A stretch of 64,000 bases of DNA from positions 62,001 through 126,000 of the forward strand of contig CAZSXW010000005.1 of the NCBI GenBank assembly GCA_964610385.1. The letters are read 5' to 3'. How positions within the stretch are numbered: position 1 is the stretch's first letter; each line of letters begins with the position of its first letter. The notes beneath the pieces were generated by a model. That model did no database searches. It was not told the origin of the DNA and was given only the letters and a program-made list of their open reading frames with translations. A program made the translations under genes and the position numbers. Origin of the DNA: CAZBSE01 sp964610385. Lineage in GTDB: Bacteria > Actinomycetota > Humimicrobiia > Humimicrobiales > Humimicrobiaceae. Positions 34,409 through 42,870 of this stretch are shown here, in pieces.

Positions 34409-35326
34409 ATGAAGTTTATCCCCAAAATAATCATCGGGGTAGTTGTATTTGTAGTGGCGCTGTTATTGATTTTAAATAGTATAGTCATAGTTCAGGCTGG
34501 AAATGTAAGGGTACTGACTCAGTTTGGAAGGACGATAGGGAGGACTTATAAGCCCGGCCTGCACGTTAAAGTACCATTTATGCAGAATACCGTAAATTAC
34601 TCGACCAGGCAGGTTACCTACGAGACGAGCGACAACCCTGAGACCAGCCATGCACTTTACCCTGATTATGCAGTAGATACCACTTCTTCAGACGGTCAGC
34701 AGATAAAATTAAAGTATACCATAAGGTTTTCTATTGACGGTAAAAAAGCGGAATGGATATTGAATAATATTGGGACTATGGATGACCTGGTAGAGAAAGT
34801 TGTAAAAACTGAGGCAAGGTCGCTTTCAAGAAATATTCCTAAAAAATATACTGCTGCGCAGCTTTACTCAGAGCAGGTATTTGATGTACAGGAGGAGATA
34901 GGAAGTGCATTAGAGCCTATATTTACAGAAAACGGGATAATACTGGATGAATTCCTGCTCAGGAAGATTGATTTTACCGAAGAATATTTTAATGTCCTGG
35001 AGGAAAAGCAGATCGCAGAGGAAAGGATCGTGGTGGAACAGAATATACTTGAACAGGAAAAGATAAAAAAAGAGCAGGTTATAATCCAGGCAGAAGCTGA
35101 AGCAAAGCAGATAGAGATAAAGGGAGAAGCACTCCGGGAATATCCTCAGATAATACAGCTTGAGTTCATCCAGAAACTATCACCAAATATCTCCTGGGGG
35201 ATACTTCCTGAATCAGGGGTAATCCCGTTTATTGATCTGAGCAAACTTCAGGGACAATTAGACAGTTCTTATGTATATACACCTGATATAGAAACTGAGA
35301 ATGAAGCAGAGGCTCAAGAAGAATAA
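34409..35326 (+). CDS. SPFH/prohibitin-family membrane protein (HflC-like)
   Basis: A 305-residue protein. One N-terminal transmembrane segment (residues 7-27) is followed by the SPFH core (NVRVLTQFGRTIGRTYKPGLHVKVPFMQNTV) and a glutamate/lysine-rich coiled coil (about residues 205-255). It ends in an acidic tail. SPFH proteins form large membrane-associated rings and help organise proteases or membrane domains. Only one member is present here, without an HflK partner. The ATG has a strong GGAGG at good spacing. Confidence 0.85.
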   Translation: MKFIPKIIIGVVVFVVALLLILNSIVIVQAGNVRVLTQFGRTIGRTYKPGLHVKVPFMQNTVNYSTRQVTYETSDNPETSHALYPDYAVDTTSSDGQQIKLKYTIRFSIDGKKAEWILNNIGTMDDLVEKVVKTEARSLSRNIPKKYTAAQLYSEQVFDVQEEIGSALEPIFTENGIILDEFLLRKIDFTEEYFNVLEEKQIAEERIVVEQNILEQEKIKKEQVIIQAEAEAKQIEIKGEALREYPQIIQLEFIQKLSPNISWGILPESGVIPFIDLSKLQGQLDSSYVYTPDIETENEAEAQEE

Positions 35327-35421
35327 AACAGGCGAATTAGCAGGAGCTCAATAAGGGTATAAATTTATTCTACTCCTTGTGTATTAATACATGTATTATA
35401 TAATTTTTATATATAATTGTT

Positions 35422-35450
35422 TTGACTTTTTTTCATAATTATATTAATAT
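35422..35450 (+). promoter_or_regulatory. Promoter of the small HTH gene
   Basis: TTGACT (35422-35427), a 17-nt spacer and TAATAT (35445-35450). The predicted leader is about 50 nt, followed by AAGGAAGGG before the ATG at 35508. Confidence 0.55.
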
Positions 35451-35507
35451 TAGTATTACTTTATGATACTTTATTGTACTTTGAATGAATTTAAGGAAGG
35501 GATTAAA

Positions 35508-35696
35508 ATGCTTCCGAATCTATATAAAGTAAAAGAGGTAGCAAGAATACTGAAAGTCAAGCCGGTGACTATAAGAAGATGGTGTAAGTCAGGTTTGTTT
35601 AAAGCAAAAAAAGTAGGGAAAAGCTGGTATATTCCGGAAGACGAGCTTGTTTTATTTAGAAAAGAAGAAAAAGAAGTAAAGATAAAAGTGGTATGA
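35508..35696 (+). CDS. Small excisionase/MerR-like helix-turn-helix protein
   Basis: A 62-residue protein consisting of one winged-helix DNA-binding unit: YKVKEVARILKVKPVTIRRWCKSGLFKAKKVGKSWYIPEDELVLF, the HTH_17/excisionase-like pattern. I start it at the ATG at 35508, where AAGGAAGGG is well spaced; an in-frame ATG at 35463 would add 15 poorly conserved residues. No integrase or other mobile element gene is near, so it is more likely a small regulator than a true excisionase. A promoter lies upstream. Confidence 0.8.
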   Translation: MLPNLYKVKEVARILKVKPVTIRRWCKSGLFKAKKVGKSWYIPEDELVLFRKEEKEVKIKVV

Positions 35697-36032
35697 TTTT
35701 ATTATATCAAGCTTTACTAAAGAGATATTTTTTCGGGATTGAAGCAATTATGGAACTGAAAAGATACAGCGGGAGCCAGTTTGATCCCAATCTGGTCGGT
35801 ATATTCATAAATTAAGTCCCAGGTACCATAGATGCAGATAAAAAGGTAGCCGTAGGATAATAATCGAAGAATTTATATTTCTATTTGAAATCATGTCCAG
35901 TTCACAATGGTCTTTTAATCCACAGTCTGTCTTAATTATTATTAACAAAATGCAATTAAAACCTTATAATTTTTATCAGAGGTTATCAATTAATTTAAAG
36001 ATTTAATTTTTAGGTATCAGGCAGAGATCAAA
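35697..36032. other. Gene-poor gap with an HD-GYP remnant
   Basis: A 336-nt stretch without an intact gene. It contains a recognisable degraded HD-GYP tail at 35741-35815 (listed separately). The remainder, 35816-36032, shows no clear gene, repeat, RNA or terminator. Confidence 0.6.
35741..35815 (+). pseudogene. Remnant of an HD-GYP gene C-terminus
   Basis: Twenty-four codons ending in a stop read EAIMELKRYSGSQFDPNLVG, which matches the C-terminal signature of HD-GYP proteins (compare EALKEIKRCAGTQFDPYLVD in the gene at 1-969). The catalytic part is gone: upstream sequence in this frame has no HD or GYP motif. A decayed copy is the simplest explanation. Confidence 0.7.
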
Positions 36033-36638
36033 TTGAACAATATAAAAATAAGGATTGCATCCTATATAGCAAAAGTAAGAGTATACAATAAAATAGCAGG
36101 CATCTCTAAAATCGTAAGGAGATATTTTGCGGTAAATGGTTTTGACGGAGTTATCACAAGTATCGGGATTCTCCTGGGCAATTATATTATAGGTATAACT
36201 GAGTATAAAAATGTCATAATAGCAGGTGTGGCGATATGCATCTCTCTTGGTGTTTCCGGAGTCTGGAGCGCTTATAATAGTGAAACAGCCGAGAGGAAAA
36301 GAGAGCTTGATGATTTAGAAGAATCAACACTTTATGACCTTGATGAGACAATAATATCCCATGCACAGAAATTTGCTACAAAAGTCCTGGCTGCCGTAAA
36401 CGGCCTATCACCTGTATTGATGGCGTTCATTCCCCTGACGCCGTTTCTTTTTGGAAGATTAATACCTATAAACATCTGTTACTACAGCGGTTTTGCCATT
36501 GCATTTTTAATACTATTCGGAATAGGCTTATTTTTAGGAAAGATCTCCAGGAGCAACCTCATAGTCAGCGGTATAAAAATGCTGATTGCAGGAGGCTTTT
36601 GTGTCGTATTGAGCCTGCTGCTGAAATTTATTGAATAG
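36033..36638 (+). CDS. VIT1/CCC1-family-like membrane protein
   Basis: A 201-residue membrane protein with about five hydrophobic segments. The N-terminal NGFDGVITSIGILLGNYIIG resembles the first helix of VIT1/CCC1 iron/manganese transporters and the related TIGR00267 family, as does the SGVWSAYNSETAERKRE segment, where the parent family has a conserved acidic metal-binding stretch. The charged middle (about residues 90-115) would be cytoplasmic. Metal transport is a family-based guess. The start is TTG. Confidence 0.65.
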   Translation: MNNIKIRIASYIAKVRVYNKIAGISKIVRRYFAVNGFDGVITSIGILLGNYIIGITEYKNVIIAGVAICISLGVSGVWSAYNSETAERKRELDDLEESTLYDLDETIISHAQKFATKVLAAVNGLSPVLMAFIPLTPFLFGRLIPINICYYSGFAIAFLILFGIGLFLGKISRSNLIVSGIKMLIAGGFCVVLSLLLKFIE

Positions 36639-36693
36639 ATCCGAATGAATTACTACAAGCAAGGGCGGAGATTTATCAGTAACTGCCTTGATC

Positions 36694-38031
36694 TTAAAGT
36701 CTTGGAAGGTAAGAATCCAGTTCATATTTAGATACATGGATTCTATATCTATCCCATTCAATTTTTTTATTATCAATAAATTTATAAAATATATGATCTC
36801 CCAAAGTTTCTTTGACCAGATTGCTTTTTTCCATAAGTTTTATAGCTTCGTAAAGATTATCAGGAAGCATTTCTATTCCGGCTTCTTCTCTTCTTTTCAG
36901 GTCCAATTCATATATATTTTCTTCAATAGGTTCAGGGAGTTTATATTTATTTTTTATGCCTTCTAATCCTGCTGCCAGCATTACGCTGAAAGCAAGGTAA
37001 GGATTACAGGCAGGGTCGGGGCTTCTGAATTCAACCCTAGTGGCTTTTTCTTTATTTGGCTTATACATGGGTACTCTTACCAGAGTAGACCTGTTTCTTC
37101 TGGCCCAGGATATATAAACCGGAGCTTCATATCCAGGTACCAGTCTTTTATAGGAATTTACCCACTGATTAGTTACAGCTGTTATCTCTTTGCAATGTTT
37201 TAGTATTCCGGCAATATATTGTTTGCCGGTGGGGGATAGATGATATTTATCATTAATATCAAAGAATGCATTCTTATCTCCCTTGAATAGTGACTGGTGG
37301 GTGTGCATCCCGCTCCCGTTTTCTCCGAATAACGGCTTAGGCATAAAAGTAGCATATACTCCGTGTTCGGTAGCGACTTCTTTAACGATGACCTTGTAAG
37401 TCATAACATTGTCTGCCATGGTTAGAGCGTCAGTATATCTGAGATCGATTTCATGTTGGGATGGAGCTACTTCATGATGCGAATATTCGACTCCGGTTCC
37501 CATGGCTTCAGTATATAGTATGGTATCTCTTCTCAATGGTCCGGCTACGTCTAATGTGGTAAGATCAAAGTATCCGCCTTTATCCAAGATTTCAGGATCA
37601 CCTTTATCACTTTTAAAATAAAAGTATTCAAGTTCCGGGCCGACATAGAAAGTGTACCCCATATCTTTTGCTCTCTTTAATGTCCTTTTCAGGACCCACC
37701 TGGGATCCCCTTTAAAGTGTGATCCGTTTGGCTCTAAAACATCACAGATCATCCTGGCAACACCTTGTTCTTGGGGTCTCCAGGGAAGTATCTGGAAAGT
37801 GCTGGGATCGGGCATAGCAATTACATCACTCTCTTCTATTCTCGAATACCCTTCAATAGAAGATCCGTCGAATCCCATACCTTCCAATAGTGCACCCTCC
37901 AGTTCTTCAACGGTAATGGCAAAACTTTTTAAAAAGCCCTGAACATCCGTGAACCAGAGTCTTATAAATTTTATATTATTATCGTGAGCCTTTTTTAATA
38001 CATATTCTTTCATTTCATCAGCTTTTCCCAT
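36694..38031 (-). CDS. glnA: Glutamine synthetase type I
   Basis: A 445-residue enzyme making glutamine from glutamate, ammonia and ATP. Motifs: FDGSSIEGY near residue 55, GPELEYFYF, EVAPSQHEIDLRY, FMPKPLFGENGSGMHTHQSL, KRLVPGYEAPVYISWARRNRS and VEFRSPDPACNPYLAFS. Its length and C-terminus fit the GSI-alpha group. The adenylylation loop typical of GSI-beta is absent, so covalent regulation is not expected. It is the last gene of the amt-glnK-glnA run. Confidence 0.96.
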   Translation of the reverse strand: MGKADEMKEYVLKKAHDNNIKFIRLWFTDVQGFLKSFAITVEELEGALLEGMGFDGSSIEGYSRIEESDVIAMPDPSTFQILPWRPQEQGVARMICDVLEPNGSHFKGDPRWVLKRTLKRAKDMGYTFYVGPELEYFYFKSDKGDPEILDKGGYFDLTTLDVAGPLRRDTILYTEAMGTGVEYSHHEVAPSQHEIDLRYTDALTMADNVMTYKVIVKEVATEHGVYATFMPKPLFGENGSGMHTHQSLFKGDKNAFFDINDKYHLSPTGKQYIAGILKHCKEITAVTNQWVNSYKRLVPGYEAPVYISWARRNRSTLVRVPMYKPNKEKATRVEFRSPDPACNPYLAFSVMLAAGLEGIKNKYKLPEPIEENIYELDLKRREEAGIEMLPDNLYEAIKLMEKSNLVKETLGDHIFYKFIDNKKIEWDRYRIHVSKYELDSYLPRL

Positions 38032-38177
38032 ATTATCACTCCTTTTAATTTATTATTTATTACTATGTTCTATTTTAATATTTAGGTAAATTTAGAAATT
38101 GGAGAATATTATAACTTAATTTTTAAAAAAATTTACATAAAATATGTTAAATCTATGTTAAATATTTCTCCAGTCAC

Positions 38178-38519
38178 CTAGCCAATAGCCTCTTTCCCTT
38201 CTTCTCCAGTTCTAATCCTTATACATCTGGGAAGGTCCAGAACAAATATTTTGCCATCTCCGATATTTCCGGTGTAAGCCCCCTTTTTGATGGCCTCAAT
38301 GGTTGGTTTGACAAAATCCTCATTTACCGCTATTTCCAGCCTTACTTTCTTTAATAGATTTACTTCATGTATGATCCCTCTGTAAGTTTCAGTATAACCC
38401 TTTTGCTGACCGCAGCCAAGTACGTTGGTTATGGTCATCTTATATATTTCATTATCAAATAATTCCTTTTTAACATCAGGAAGTTTATGCGGCTGGATCA
38501 TTGCTATGATCAGTTTCAT
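38178..38519 (-). CDS. glnK: PII nitrogen regulatory protein, Tyr51 replaced by His
   Basis: A 113-residue PII protein. It binds ATP/ADP and 2-oxoglutarate and typically gates the ammonium channel encoded beside it. The T-loop aligns without gaps to E. coli GlnB: Gln39-Lys40-Gly41 and Tyr46 are conserved, but position 51, the Tyr that is uridylylated or adenylylated in other bacteria, is His (YRGIIHE). The B-loop region TGNIGDGKIFV is intact. It lies between amt and glnA on one strand. Regulation by ligand binding alone is the likely mode. Confidence 0.93.
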   Translation of the reverse strand: MKLIIAMIQPHKLPDVKKELFDNEIYKMTITNVLGCGQQKGYTETYRGIIHEVNLLKKVRLEIAVNEDFVKPTIEAIKKGAYTGNIGDGKIFVLDLPRCIRIRTGEEGKEAIG

Positions 38520-38563
38520 TTTTATATCCTCCTTTACTCTTTATTTTAGTTGTATGACAGTAT

Positions 38564-39823
38564 TTAATCATTTTGGAATATCTGGAACCCGCTGTATGCT
38601 TCCATACCATGTTCTTCAATATCGAGACCTTTGAGCTCTGCTTCTCTTGATACTCTAAGGCCTATAGTCTTTTTAATCACAAAGAATAATAGGAGCATCG
38701 TTCCAAAAGTCCAGGCGAATACACTTATTGCACCAGTAAACTGGGTGAGAAGCAGTTTGCCTCCACCGCCGAAGAACAATCCATTTACGCCTTCAAATCC
38801 GGCAAGGCTTGCATATTCGGACTGTGCAAACAGGCCTACAAACAAAGTTCCGAAAAAACCGCATACGCCGTGAACGGATACTGCTCCTACAGGATCGTCT
38901 ACCTTGAGTTTCTTATCCAGTACATCTACAGATATACTTACAATTATTCCGCAAAGTGCGCCTATTATTATAGCGCTTATCGGCGAGACGACGGCACATC
39001 CCGCGGTAATTCCCACCAATCCTGCAAGCGCTCCGTTTAAAGTCATAGAGGCATCAGGCTTCTTGTATCTTATCCAGGTAAAGAACATGGCAGACAGTGC
39101 ACCCGAAGCGGCAGAAAGAGTAGTGGCTACAGTTATAGTTGCTATCGCAGGGCTGGTACCTGAAAGGGTGCTTCCTGGATTAAATCCGTACCATCCGAAC
39201 CACAGGATAAATACGCCTAGTGTGGCAAGCGGCATATTGTGGCCGGGAATGGCATTCGAACTTCCATCCTTGTTATACTTTCCAATTCTCGGACCTAGCA
39301 TAATGGCACCTGCCAGACCGGCCCATCCTCCAACTGAGTGGACTACTGTAGAGCCGGCGAAATCAATCATGCCCATGTTTGCCAGCCATCCGCCTCCCCA
39401 TATCCAGTGGCCGACTACCGGATATACAAGTGCGGTAATAAATACTGAATAAATCAGGTAGTTTTTAAACTTGATTCTTTCGGCAACAGCTCCGGAGACG
39501 ATGGTTGCTGCAGTGGCCGCGAATACTGCCTGGAATATCCAGAATGCGAAGCTCGAAGTATCCGACGTGTCCAGAATTCTAACTATAAAGTTATCGGTCC
39601 CTAAAAATCCGCCGGCATCACTTCCAAACATCAACCCGTAGCCGATCAGAAAAAATACGACACAGCCGATACAAACGTCAACTATGTTCTTCATGAGTAT
39701 GTTTACCGAATTTTTAGCTCTTGTAAAGCCGGTTTCTACCATGGCAAAACCGGGCTGCATGAAGAATACCAGAAATGCAGCGACAAGTATCCATATCGTG
39801 TCCAGATTTGATGCTAGATCCAT
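38564..39823 (-). CDS. amt: Ammonium transporter
   Basis: A 419-residue channel with about 11 transmembrane segments. Family signature stretches include FLVFFMQPGFAMVETGFTRAKN, DFAGSTVVHSVGGWAGLAGA, WFGWYGFNPGS and the late histidine region GAVSVHGVCGFFGTLFVG, so both pore histidines are present. It carries ammonium or ammonia across the membrane and should be blocked by the PII protein encoded 44 nt downstream. No signal peptide is evident. Confidence 0.95.
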   Translation of the reverse strand: MDLASNLDTIWILVAAFLVFFMQPGFAMVETGFTRAKNSVNILMKNIVDVCIGCVVFFLIGYGLMFGSDAGGFLGTDNFIVRILDTSDTSSFAFWIFQAVFAATAATIVSGAVAERIKFKNYLIYSVFITALVYPVVGHWIWGGGWLANMGMIDFAGSTVVHSVGGWAGLAGAIMLGPRIGKYNKDGSSNAIPGHNMPLATLGVFILWFGWYGFNPGSTLSGTSPAIATITVATTLSAASGALSAMFFTWIRYKKPDASMTLNGALAGLVGITAGCAVVSPISAIIIGALCGIIVSISVDVLDKKLKVDDPVGAVSVHGVCGFFGTLFVGLFAQSEYASLAGFEGVNGLFFGGGGKLLLTQFTGAISVFAWTFGTMLLLFFVIKKTIGLRVSREAELKGLDIEEHGMEAYSGFQIFQND

Positions 39824-39944
39824 TTTTTACCTTCCTTTGCTAAATTTATAATGAGATTTATTTTACAATCTGAATTTTACCAGCAGGTAAAGCTTTTGTT
39901 AAAAGTGTATTAAATATTAGGAAGGGCTATTGGTTAATTCAAGA

Positions 39945-40628
39945 TTAGATCTGGGTGGAAAACATATAACCAACATTTCTTACCGTTTTTAACATAAGAT
40001 TGTAGGGTGGGGGTATTTTTGACCGCAGCCTTCTTATATGCACATCCACGGTCCTGCTTCCTCCATAAAAATCATATTCCCAGACAGAAGAGAGCAATTT
40101 GTTTCTACTGAAGACTTTGTCCTGGTGCTGAAGAAGAAGTTTAAAAAGTTCAAATTCTTTAAAGGTAAGCTCTATCGGCTTATAACCCACAGACAATTCA
40201 TATTTATCAAGGTTAAGCACAAGGTTATTCACAACGATGCTGTTTTTAGGAGGAAAGATCTTCTTTTTTAAGGTAAGTGCTTTTATTCTTGCAGCTAGCT
40301 CTTTCTCAAGTTGAGTAAAGAGGATAAAATCATCGAATTCAATTTCATTTTCAATGAAAATATCTATTTGTGGAGTTTCTATTAAAAGAATTTTAAAAAT
40401 CCCGGGTTTACCAAAACTGTTATTTAATTTTTTAAGCATGGCGGGATCAAGTTCTTTTAAGCTGGTTGTATCGATTATCAAAAGGGCTGTATCGTCTACC
40501 AGCAAGCCAAGACTCTCTATTGTTTCTTCTGAATGCACGCGGTAGTTTTTACTTTCAAGGATATTCTTTATCTTTTTTACATTATCTTTGTTTTCGGAAT
40601 ATAACAGTATTGTTTTTTTCATATTCAT
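39945..40628 (-). CDS. GlnR-like orphan OmpR-family response regulator
   Basis: A 227-residue protein. The C-terminal winged helix reads LTFKEFELFKLLLQHQDKVFSRNKLLSSVWEYDFYGGSRTVDVHIRRLRSK, strikingly close to actinobacterial GlnR. The receiver-like N-terminus keeps Asp53 (IIDTTSL) but lacks the usual acidic pair near residues 8-10 and the conserved Lys, so normal phosphorylation is unlikely; GlnR is likewise an atypical orphan regulator. No histidine kinase is adjacent. It lies 121 nt upstream of amt on the same strand, so it probably controls amt-glnK-glnA in response to nitrogen. Confidence 0.85.
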   Translation of the reverse strand: MNMKKTILLYSENKDNVKKIKNILESKNYRVHSEETIESLGLLVDDTALLIIDTTSLKELDPAMLKKLNNSFGKPGIFKILLIETPQIDIFIENEIEFDDFILFTQLEKELAARIKALTLKKKIFPPKNSIVVNNLVLNLDKYELSVGYKPIELTFKEFELFKLLLQHQDKVFSRNKLLSSVWEYDFYGGSRTVDVHIRRLRSKIPPPYNLMLKTVRNVGYMFSTQI

Positions 40629-40882
40629 AGCGATTTTTCCAATTCCATTGTAGATTTAATTAATATATCTAAAGAAGAAACAGTAATCAATACTATAAGC
40701 AAGATTATAAAATTTTTTTTAATATTCATATTTTTCTATATTCAGCCATTGAAGTTTTTTTCTGTTAATCGTATTGTTTTATTCTACGACAACATAGGTA
40801 TTTTTTAGTACCTGTACATTATAGAGTAATTAACACTATTAGAGAAATGTTAATTACTGTTACTGAATTGGAGGGCTTGGTT

Positions 40883-40984
40883 ATGATAAATAAAACATAT
40901 TTTATTTATCAGAATATTGTTTTTTTTAATAATTATTATGTTAATATTATATTGCGCAAGCGCTTACTTTTTTTAAGGGAATAA
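40883..40984 (+). CDS. Possible 33-aa leader ORF before lacI
   Basis: ATG at 40883 is preceded by GGAGGG at 7-nt spacing, and the frame stays open for 33 codons, ending 3 nt before the lacI start. The product is rich in Tyr, Asn, Ile and Phe (YFIYQNIVFFNNYY), reflecting the AT-rich DNA. The reading frame runs across the presumed operator. The Shine-Dalgarno sequence is the only real support; it may equally be non-coding leader. Confidence 0.3.
   Translation: MINKTYFIYQNIVFFNNYYVNIILRKRLLFLRE
40958..40965. promoter_or_regulatory. Probable LacI-family operator
   Basis: AAGCGCTT within TTGCGCAAGCGCTTACTT, the CG-centred palindrome bound by many LacI/GalR-family repressors. It lies 22 nt before the lacI start, consistent with autoregulation. 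Confidence 0.65.
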
Positions 40985-40987
40985 GTT

Positions 40988-41998
40988 ATGGTGAACTATA
41001 ATGACATAGCAAAAATGGCTAAAGTATCTCCAACAACAGTTTCACATGTAATCAACGAAACAAGATTTGTTATGCCCGAAACAAAAAAAAGGGTTCTTGA
41101 AGCAATGCAGAAATTAAAATACCAGCCCAACCTACTTGCAAGGAGCCTTGCCACTGGAAAAACCCACACTGTCGGATTGGTTATTTCAGATATCAGAAAT
41201 CCTTTTTATCCGGAACTTGTTCAGGGTGTAGAAGAATTGGCAGTAAAGAACGATTATAATGTGTTTCTATGCAATACTGATTATGATATTGAGAAAGGCT
41301 TAAAGTCAATAGGTGCATTAATGAAAAGGAAAGTAGATGGGATTATAGTAGCTTCCAGTCAGGTAGACAGCAATATAATAAACCAGCTTCTAGACACAGA
41401 TTTTAATTTTGTGCTGGTGGATTGGGGTAAGAGAAATGTAGCAGTAGACAGTCTGTATTTTGATTACAAAGTTGGAATGATAGAATCTGTTTCATATTTA
41501 ACTTCTCTTAAACACAGAAATATTTATTTTATAAGTGGTCCGGTTATACTAAAAACAGCAAAAATAAGAACACAGAATTTCATTGAAGCAGTTGAAAAGC
41601 AAAAGGGTGAGATTTTAAATTATAAGATAATTGAAGGAGATCATAAGATAGAAGGTGGCTGCAATGCTGCTAAAAAAATTTTAAAGGAAAAGACACTCCC
41701 TACAGCAATTATATGCTCAAATGATTTGACGGCAATAGGAGCGATTAAAACTTTTAAGGCCAGTGGTATCAAAGTCCCTGATGACATATCTGTTATAGGT
41801 TTGGACAATATAGCATTGACAGAGATAATTTCACCTTCGCTGACTACAATAGAATTGGAGAGATATAGGATAGGTAAAGTTGCAATGGAGCTACTGCTGA
41901 ACAGGCTTAGAGATAAAGATTTACCAAAGCAGACATGTATTTTTAAAACAAAACTGATTATAAGAGATAGTACGTGTCAGCGAAGGATTGATGATTGA
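40988..41998 (+). CDS. LacI/GalR-family transcriptional regulator
   Basis: A 336-residue repressor. The N-terminal helix-turn-helix is YNDIAKMAKVSPTTVSHVINETRFVMPETKKRVLEAMQKLKYQPN (residues 4-48), with the hinge LLARSLATGKTHTVG. The sugar-binding core follows (VGLVISDIRNPFYPELVQGVE, DGIIVASSQVD, TAIICSNDLTAIGAIKTF, VIGLDN). It presumably senses the sugar imported by the transporter downstream, likely galactose or a galactoside given galK and galT. A palindromic operator lies in its own promoter region. Confidence 0.93.
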   Translation: MVNYNDIAKMAKVSPTTVSHVINETRFVMPETKKRVLEAMQKLKYQPNLLARSLATGKTHTVGLVISDIRNPFYPELVQGVEELAVKNDYNVFLCNTDYDIEKGLKSIGALMKRKVDGIIVASSQVDSNIINQLLDTDFNFVLVDWGKRNVAVDSLYFDYKVGMIESVSYLTSLKHRNIYFISGPVILKTAKIRTQNFIEAVEKQKGEILNYKIIEGDHKIEGGCNAAKKILKEKTLPTAIICSNDLTAIGAIKTFKASGIKVPDDISVIGLDNIALTEIISPSLTTIELERYRIGKVAMELLLNRLRDKDLPKQTCIFKTKLIIRDSTCQRRIDD

Positions 41999-42036
41999 CA
42001 AAATAGTTTAAAAGAAATTAGATATCCTGGAAGGTC

Positions 42037-42540
42037 TTGCCGAAAACGAAAGCAAAATTCATAATTATTTTCTTAATATTAATCCTGATTTTTAATATCT
42101 TCATTGCTTGCAGCAAAGGAGACGGAGCAGAAATCGCTACAGAAAAAGGCGAAGTAACCAAAACTGATGTTAGTTGTGATGAATGCAGGAGACTGGATTT
42201 TGGAAAGGATTGGAAATTCATCCTGCTGAAGCTCATAGCGGAAACAATACTGTCCCATCATAAATGGTATGACGGAAGCGGATATCCCAGGGGGGGGGTA
42301 AAAGGTGAGGAAATTTCAATACTCTCAAAGATATCTTTTCTTATTAACTCCTATGAAGCCATGACAAGTGACAGGCCCTACCGCAAGAAGATGAATAAAA
42401 AGTAGGCAATAGAAGAGATTAAAAAGTATAGTGGTAAGCAGTTTGATCCAAAGATCCAGACTTTTTGTGAAGATATTGAAAAAGGAGGAAAAAATATCAA
42501 AATAATTCAGAAGCTTGACACAGCAGACGTTTTTTTATAG
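42037..42540 (+). pseudogene. Degraded chimeric HD-GYP gene
   Basis: The first 20-30 residues form a lipoprotein-like leader (IFIACSKGDGAEI). About 30 residues later the frame becomes the C-terminal half of an HD-GYP domain: SHHKWYDGSGYPRGGVKGEEIS, INSYEAMTSDRPYRKKM. An in-frame TAG at 42403-42405 interrupts the conserved stretch; beyond it the same frame continues with AIEEIKKYSGKQFDP to a TAG at 42538. The catalytic HD pair is missing. It looks like a solute-binding leader joined to a truncated HD-GYP gene by deletion, now decaying between lacI and its transporter. Confidence 0.8.
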
Positions 42541-42870
42541 GATAAGAAAGCACTTGCGTAATTATTTTAACTTTTTATTTTAAGTGATTAAGGTTAAATT
42601 TTTAATACGATTGAAGCACAGTCAATAAGTTCAATTGTGTAAATAGTTCGGTTGGAAGAATTTTTTTTCATTAAAACTTAAGACTTTTAATATAAATACA
42701 ATTGAAAAACCTCGAAGATATTAGTATACATTAAAAGTTAATTTGTTAAATTAACTAATATAAGCTATAAATAAAAATACTAAAAGTAATACACACGAAT
42801 AAATGAAGAAAGGAGGTAAGTTTTTAAGAGATCATTTATTAACCAAGAATTTTGAAAGAAGGGTTTAAAA
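42541..42870. other. Upstream region of the sugar transporter with a palindrome
   Basis: A 330-nt AT-rich gap without a credible gene of normal size. It contains a perfect palindrome with arms AGTTAATTT (42736-42744) and AAATTAACT (42748-42756). An unused strong Shine-Dalgarno-like AAAGGAGGT lies near 42810, inside a possible 21-codon ORF that ends just before the binding-protein gene. No standard promoter stood out. Confidence 0.5.

Larger units (their letters stand above)
40629..40987. other. lacI upstream region with palindromes and a small ORF
   Basis: A 359-nt AT-rich gap. It holds an inverted repeat GTAATTAAC (40826-40834) / GTTAATTAC (40849-40857), a 33-codon ORF (40883-40984), and the LacI-type palindrome AAGCGCTT at 40958-40965. 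No other gene or RNA was recognised. Confidence 0.6.

Noticed and set aside
35508..35696. Excisionase of an integrated element
   Set aside because: No integrase, att repeats or phage genes nearby; the fold is shared with many small regulators.
42800..42868. 21-codon ORF with AAAGGAGGT upstream of the sugar-binding protein gene
   Set aside because: The strong Shine-Dalgarno-like sequence lies inside the ORF, not before it, and no start codon is correctly spaced after it. Too short to call.
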